Shown one piece after another: positions 58,501 through 64,000 of a stretch of DNA of 64,000 bases. Each line of letters opens with the position of its first letter. Position 1 is the first letter of the stretch. The stretch comes from Scenedesmus sp. ARA3 (taxonomy: Eukaryota > Chlorophyta > Chlorophyceae > Sphaeropleales > Scenedesmaceae). The stretch spans positions 124,001 through 188,000 of the forward strand of contig RWJK01001719.1 of NCBI GenBank assembly GCA_004335835.1, given 5' to 3'. A program made the translations under genes and the position numbers. The notes under the pieces were generated by a model, which had not been told where the DNA came from, ran no database searches, and worked only from the letters and a program-made list of their open reading frames with translations.

Positions 58501-61500
58501 CAGATAAGTTGCAGGCTGAATTAACATTGCAGAAGAATGTCTTGATCAACCACCACCTTGATTGTGGCTCTTCCACATCTCTGTCAACGCGTGCGTGTGT
58601 CAACGATCAGTCAGCCGCACCTGCGGGTAGAGGTCGCAGGCCCCCAGGTCCTTGACCGCCAGCGGCAGCCGCTCCCCGTCCACCAGCTGGTAGTCGGCCC
58701 CCAGGCTCTTCACGTTGACGGTCTGCACCTCGTTGTGGCGCGCCCAGATGATCTTGCCGCTGGCGTCCATGGACGCCACGGGCTCCTCGCGGCCTGCATG
58801 GCAAACAACAAGGCGGCAGACACGTCATCAGCATGCATGCATACAGAGCGTTGGGCCTACGGTTGGGTACTGATGAAGACTGAAACTGGTCAACGGGCAT
58901 CAAACAGCTACCCCAATCTTGACCTGTGGAACCCTTGATAGCTACCTCAACCTTGACTCTTAAACCCCGCTTGCCCCCCTCACCAATCTTGACCACCGCC
59001 ACGCCCTCGTCGAACCCGAAGGCCACGCTGTTGCTGCCCTTCATGGCGCCAATGGCCCAGATGCGCTCCATGCCGTAGTTGAGCGTGTTCTCCAGCCTAC
59101 AGCAGCAGGGGTGGCAGCAGCAGCAGTGATGCAGCAGTACAGCAGCAGTTGCAGCAGCTGTACACAACAACAACGCAGCACTGCCACAAGGCATCAGGTT
59201 GCAACCCCTGCACCTCAAGCACCCAATCAACGCATCTGTATGCTGCGGCGTGCCACACCTCAATGCAGCTGCCTGACTCAGCACAGGGATTGGCAGCATG
59301 CACAAAGCCCAGGTGCAAAGAAAGCCTGCATTTTAACTGTAGATAGCCCGGCGCGCACCTGTATGTGGTGGCGTGCCACATCTTGATGCAGCCGTCCTCG
59401 CTGGCTGACAGGATGATGGGCAGCTCGGGGTGGTAGGCCACAGCGCTGATGTTGTGCGCGTGGCCCTCCAGCGTCTGCACACACGCCTTGGTCTGGTAGT
59501 CCCACACCTGCGGGGTGGCGGCGAGGGCAGCCGGCAGCAGGCGGTTCGTTGTGACGTGATGGATGTAGGAGCAGGGATGAATGAGGAATGCAGCAGCGTC
59601 AGTGTGAGAAGCCGGGGCATGCACAGCTGCGTCCACGGTGCACCGGTGCAGAAGTGTGTTACGCCAAAGTAACCCCTGCCATGAACCATGATGCTGTGCA
59701 ACGCACGGTAAGCGTAAGGTGCAGGTGCTCAAGCAGCAATACATCAGTTCAGCAACACGCGCAGGGTCCTGCACCTCCCGTTGGACAGTACAGCCCAGCG
59801 CAGCAGGTGCTGCCGCCCCTCACCTTGATCAGGCGGTCGTCAGCGCCGGAAATGAGGAAGGGCCGGTCGCCACCTGCGGCAGCAGCAGCAGCAGCGCGTC
59901 AAAAGAGCTTTCAACGGCACGCAGCTGCTGTCTGTACACACAGTCGACTGGCTATGTCCGTGCGCTGCAAACAGCATGCATATGCATGTCGGCCCCAAGT
60001 CGATCACACAGTGCGCTTATAAAGGCCAGCCCATCCTTCGCTGCTGGAATCCCATCCTCTCAGGGACAGGTGAACAGTCAACGCCTGGTGGCTGTCGGCC
60101 CAGCAGCTTTCCCGTTCCCCTAGAATACACGCACCCGTGAAGTAGTCCACGCAGTTGACGCCCTTCTCATGGCCCTCCAGTGTGAAGTTAGGCAGTGGCT
60201 GGCCCAGCGACCACACCTGCGGGTCAGCAGCAGCAGCAATGTGGTCAACAACGAAAGCAGCGTGAGGGGAAGGATAGATGCCTGTGCACCGTGGTGAAAT
60301 ACATGCAGCTGCCACAGTCCATCGTGCAGGAGTGCCCTGCCATCCCTGCTGCTTGACAGAGCATCACCAATGCAGGTTGCAGCAGTACAGCGGCAGTTGC
60401 TGCAGGGCATTGCACCATTCTGCTACACTGTGTGATTGTGATCGGCGGTGTTTGCTGCATGCAGAGCCGCACGGCTGCGGCTCACCTTGACGGTGCGGTC
60501 CAGCGATGCTGACGCAAAGGTGTTGCTGTCCTTGGGGTTGAACACCACCTGCGGCAGCAGCAGCACGAGCACACAGGTGTGCGTTGTTGTGAACCATAGC
60601 ATGCGCATACAGCCAGCTTCTTGCTATGCTTGGGCTTCAACACCGACTGCAGCAACACGAGGTGAAAAAAAATCATCTTAAGGACTCACCAACACAAGCC
60701 CTTAGCCACTGAGAAAACTACCACATGGACCCGGGCCCAACCGCACCTGCATCACGTAGTGGCTGTGCCCCTGGCTGCTGTGCTTCTATCAAAGACGTCA
60801 CCAACAGCAGCGCCGCACCTGCATCACGTAGTGGCTGTGCCCCTGGCTATCGCTGCAGTGCTTCTACAAAAGACGTCACTAACAGCAGCGCCGCACCTGC
60901 ATCACGTAGTGGCTGTGCCCCCTGGCTATCGCTGCTGTGCTTCTACAAAAGACGTCACCAACAGCAGCGCCGCACCTGCATCACGTAGTGGCTGTGCCCC
61001 TCAAAGACCTGGCAGCAGGCCCAGCCCTTGTCCCAGTCCCACAGCTTGATCAGCATGTCGTCACTGCTGGTGAGCACGTACGGCAGGTTGGGGTGCACCG
61101 CGATGCTCCTGCAGGCAGCAGTGAGGACAGCACACATGTCACTGCTTTGCGCTGGCCTGTGAGACAGCGTGTGTAACGTGTCTTGCTACAATGTGCGCAG
61201 TACTGTCCAGCTGCGGCTCTGCAGTGCACTGCTGGCACTGTCCGATGCTTGGCTGGCAACCGTTTCCTGCACACAGCTGCAGTGCCACAAAATAACTGCA
61301 CTAACCAGCGCTGCTGCAGCTGCTCCTATGGTAGTGCTATCTGCCAACTGTGTTCACATGTGCTGCTGCTGCTGCTGCCATCCTTGTAATGCTAGCGCGC
61401 CTCAACAGCAAAAGCTGGTACAGCACTGAGCGAGTTGCCCTGTAGGCCAAGCACCATCTTGGTGAGCCACCTGCTGCTACCTGTGCTGTGCTGCCTGCTG

Positions 61501-63199
61501 CTGCTGCTGCAGCAGCTGCACCTCCTCCTGCAGCAGCTGCTGCCTGCTGCTGCTGCTGCGCCAAGCCAGGCCTGCGCACCTGATGTAGTCTGTGTGCGCC
61601 TCAAAGGTCTTGATCTTGTCCATGGTGTTGTAGTTGTACACGCGCAGCTGCATGTCATCCGCGCCGCACACCACCCACTGCTTGCGCGCCACAAACTTGG
61701 CAGAGCGCACTGGCGGCAGCAAGACGCAGCAGCGCAGTGCAGGCAGGCGCGAGTGGAACAGCTGCTGTCAACAAATTATAGGATATTTTTCTAGATAGCA
61801 GACATGCGCAGCTCGTTGAGCACTGCTGCTGATGGAGCGACGCCCTCGCACGCTTGCAGGAACACGCATCGTCTCTGCCGCTGGCTGGCACGGCGTCATG
61901 CAGGGCGTCTCTAGTGTGCGTTCAGACAAGCACAGAGCACAGCAGGTAGAAAGTGTTGTGACAGCTGCCCGATGCTGCTGCCGGCAGCCGCAGCCATCAT
62001 AGCCATGCCTCACCTGGCAACTCAGTGACCTCAAACGACTTGACCAGCGTCTGCACGCAGCAAGCCATTGAGAACTACACTCCGTCAGCAAGCACACTAA
62101 GGCAGCAATCTGCCGAAGCCTGGCTGCAGTTGCTCGTTCTGTTGCTGTTTGCGCTGCTACCATCGTTGGTTTTCGTGCTGTGCATGCTGCTGCAGGCAGC
62201 GCTGCGGCCTGGCCTGCTCCATGCTCCACCTGCTGTCACCCCGCAGCTGCTGCCCCTGCTGACCTGCGCCCAGAAATGCCCTGCTGTGTACGAACTGCTG
62301 CAAGCAAGGGCACCACTGTGTGCACAAGCAGCTGCCGGCATGCAGCTGGTGGCAGCTGACTGCAGCAAGCCTTCAGTGCTTCAGCACGGAAGGGACCAGC
62401 CACCTGTGCCCCAAGCTGCGGCACTAGGGCAGCTCATCTGTCTGTGTTGTCAACAAGAGCGGAGACTACCAGCAGACTAAAAGATGGCAATTGATGCAGT
62501 CATTGGCGCAAACAACACAAGAGCTGCGCAGCACTCTATGCTTGCTGCAATCGAGTACTGCAAGCGGTTGCACAGGGAGACGTATGTCCGCTGCTGAAGC
62601 TGCGCTGCCTGTTGCTATGCTGCTTCTGCCGTACGCACCGAGTCATTGTAGTTCCAGATGTACACATTGCCATTGTACAAGTTGGCCAGCAGCCTGCACA
62701 TCAATAGACACGATTCGCAGTGAGCACAACGTGCAAACAGGTGTGCTGCTGTTTGCGTAAAAGAACGGAGCTGCTGTTCTGCTCTGTGTGCACTGCGTGC
62801 CTGCTGCTGAGCCTGCAAACGCTGCTACTGTGCTCACCAGGGCTCTGTGGGGTGTAGGTCTACGCCCTTGACGCGATCGGTCCTTTGGACCAGTTGTTTC
62901 TGCAGCAAACCGTAAGGCAGTAAGTCAGGACGTTGTGACGCTCTTCTGCACGACGCGGTATTGTTGAGGTGCAAAACAGACACAATTACGCTTGATCTCT
63001 ACATTGCAGGCTGCCCGGCTGCTGGTGTGCCCTGGTGCAGCAGTTTGGTGGAGGTTGGCTATCATCTGCTTCCTGTCTCTCACCTTGACATCCAGTCGGA
63101 GAGGCTGTGGTGTCCGGTAGAAAGCATATAGCAATTGTAAGTTTATGTGTTTTGAATGAGCGTAGCAGACGTGCACTGGCCAACTAGGGTGCTTACCAT
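52553..63199 (-). CDS. Coatomer subunit beta' (beta'-COP), 26 coding exons
   Basis: Minus-strand exons: 63199-63197, 63104-63084, 62899-62838, 62693-62639, 62050-62014, 61709-61580, 61108-60976, 60548-60486, 60216-60135, 59873-59824, 59507-59359, 59096-58984, 58793-58621, 58464-58364, 58156-58008, 57776-57625, 57195-57089, 56786-56628, 56241-56044, 55604-55516, 55233-55136, 54861-54769, 54511-54410, 54071-53979, 53647-53474 and 53167-52553; 3201 bases, 1066 residues. beta'-COP is part of the COPI coat for Golgi-to-ER and intra-Golgi vesicles. N-terminal WD40 repeats bind cargo KKxx tails ([60 protein letters not shown]). An alpha-solenoid follows ([32 protein letters not shown]). The tail is Gln/Pro/Ala-rich and ends [11 protein letters not shown]. 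The start ATG is the last three bases of exon 1 (ATG|GTAAGC). Many introns carry copies of neighbouring exon ends. Confidence 0.96.
53360..53425 (-). repeat. Copy of the 3' part of beta'-COP exon 53647-53474
   Basis: Minus strand encodes [15 protein letters not shown], echoing [15 protein letters not shown] of the true exon about 110 bases upstream. Confidence 0.8.
55770..55995 (-). repeat. Copies of the 3' end of beta'-COP exon 56241-56044
   Basis: The block encoding [15 protein letters not shown] with donor (true end 56044) recurs at about 55925-55990 with strong identity and, more degraded, at 55826-55880. CCCACC...GATCA-like donor remnants continue to about 55770. Confidence 0.9.
56463..56535 (-). 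repeat. Copy of the 3' end of beta'-COP exon 56786-56628
   Basis: ACCTATCAATGAGGTGGGCG through CATGTATCCCAGAAAGTACA parallels 56626-56690 of the true exon end ([16 protein letters not shown]), with about one change in six. Confidence 0.85.
56963..57045 (-). repeat. Copy of the 3' end of beta'-COP exon 57195-57089
   Basis: CTTCTCCGGCGCCTGCGCCA onward matches the true exon at 57093-57165 ([21 protein letters not shown]) at high identity and also keeps the reading frame for about 20 codons. Confidence 0.9.
57385..57570 (-). repeat. Two copies of the 3' end of beta'-COP exon 57776-57625
   Basis: The segment encoding [17 protein letters not shown] with its CAG|GTGYG donor (true end 57625) is repeated nearly intact at 57502-57562 and in degraded form at about 57385-57435. 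Confidence 0.92.
59195..59280 (-). repeat. Copy of the 3' end of beta'-COP exon 59507-59359
   Basis: The minus strand reads [13 protein letters not shown], echoing [13 protein letters not shown], followed by a GTGCAGG-like donor region. Confidence 0.78.
60742..60998 (-). repeat. Four-unit tandem repeat of the beta'-COP exon 7 donor junction
   Basis: Units of about 75-78 bases, each beginning CGCACCTGCATCACGTAGTG on the plus strand, start at about 60742, 60817, 60892 and 60972. Each carries the coding end GHSHYVMQ and the CAG|GTGCGG donor. Only the last belongs to the contiguous exon (61108-60976). The three intronic units are nearly identical to one another, so this is a young array. Confidence 0.95.
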
Positions 63200-64000
63200 C
63201 GTGTCTATTATGTGCTGCTACGCAGCATAGTGCAATCAATAGCCGGACGATCTGCGTTTTTAAGCAGCACAGACATCCTGCTAGCCTGCTGCAGCACACG
63301 TAACAGTCAGTGTACAGCAGGGCAGGACAGGGCCTTGCCTTGCACTCTGGTTTCTTGAGGCTGGCACATCCAGCCCATTCAGCTACACTGTATACGTGTT
63401 GGCGTTTCACAAAGATTTTACGATTGCAAACTCTTAAAATTGAGTTCTGCCAGAACATAACAGTGCTGCTTTGGTCAAGATCTGTGTACAGTGGGGCCGA
63501 TAATAGTATACAAGATGTCATTTATGTCGCGTTGAAGACCCTGAAATCCTGTGTCCAGTCTTCTTGGGATCGGGACACTTGAGCTCCGCTTGCTGGCCGG
63601 TCCAACGCACCATTCAGCATTACTTGCAGTCATGGAGTAGTCGTAGCTGCAGTATTGGCAGCATGAATGGCCTGCAGCTAGAACATGTGGCTACACCAAA
63701 GCAGTGCAGGCTTTCGGAGGCCCACCGTGTGGCCAGCCACTGTTGGAGGTGAGAATTGATTCATGGAATGGGTCGAACTGTACTGAGAGCATTACATATG
63801 CAGCTGCATCGCCGAATGAGCATGTGCCACTGCTGCTGCCATGCCACTGTTGCTGCTGCTGCCACCACCATGCTGCCATTCTCTTCCTGCCAGCCCTCCA
63901 TGCTGCATCTCATTGTGCAGTTTATTTGCCAACTTGAAGCATGTTTTTCATGCCTGACCCAAGATGCATGGTACTAGACTTTCAGTGCTCGCAGCTTGGA
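63200..64000. other. Region upstream of beta'-COP; no supported gene
   Basis: It must contain the 5' untranslated part of exon 1 and the promoter of beta'-COP (minus strand). No convincing open frame or repeat was seen before the window ends. Confidence 0.5.

Noticed and set aside
1..64000. tRNA or rRNA genes
   Set aside because: No cloverleaf with conserved T-arm GTTCRANNC context or rRNA-like stretch was recognised by eye; a covariance-model scan would be decisive.

Overview
The window is nuclear DNA of a green alga. Nine protein genes can be read exon by exon. They carry many phase-consistent GT-AG introns, TGTAA motifs of the green-algal poly(A) type lie downstream of some stops, and the sequence is saturated with CAG/CTG trinucleotide runs. 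A chlorophycean, possibly of the Scenedesmus/Tetradesmus group, is my inference from gene style; nothing in the window proves it. There is one assembly gap (50 N at 41733-41782) inside a CTG tract. No bacterial, organellar or viral gene, no CRISPR array and no intact transposon was seen.

Layout: (1) 1-3850, no supported gene, but a dense cluster of ATACCG/CGGTAT motifs at 1553-1763. (2) 3851-5969 (+), a four-helix MARVEL/CASP-like membrane protein. (3) 7312-8075 (-), translation factor eIF1 (SUI1). (4) 9547-14252 (-), histone chaperone NAP1. (5) 16070-19713 and 21046-24878 (+), a tandem pair of long MYND zinc-finger proteins; the first copy has a reading-frame break. (6) 24879-27289, non-coding, holding a 54-nt-arm near-perfect inverted repeat. 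(7) 27290-42063 (-), a giant ABCG half-transporter with a Cys-rich N-terminus. (8) 42597-47044 (+), secretory prolyl 4-hydroxylase with a C-terminal ShKT domain, divergent from the ABCG gene. (9) 48715-51043 (+), a predicted plastid EF-hand protein. (10) 52553-63199 (-), beta'-COP of the COPI coat, 26 coding exons.

The genes are unrelated housekeeping and accessory functions; there is no operon-like logic. What unites the window is structural. In five genes (NAP1, ABCG, P4H, EF-hand, beta'-COP) the introns next to many exons contain one to several decayed tandem copies of that exon's own end together with its splice site. I counted more than twenty such events. A second recurring feature is that transcript-strand CTG runs sit directly against 3' splice sites. 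These two patterns are the most unusual content of the window.

Exon coordinates were derived by hand from homology to known families plus splice-phase arithmetic. Every gene except the first MYND copy closes to an exact multiple of three. Transcript ends and UTRs were not determined.
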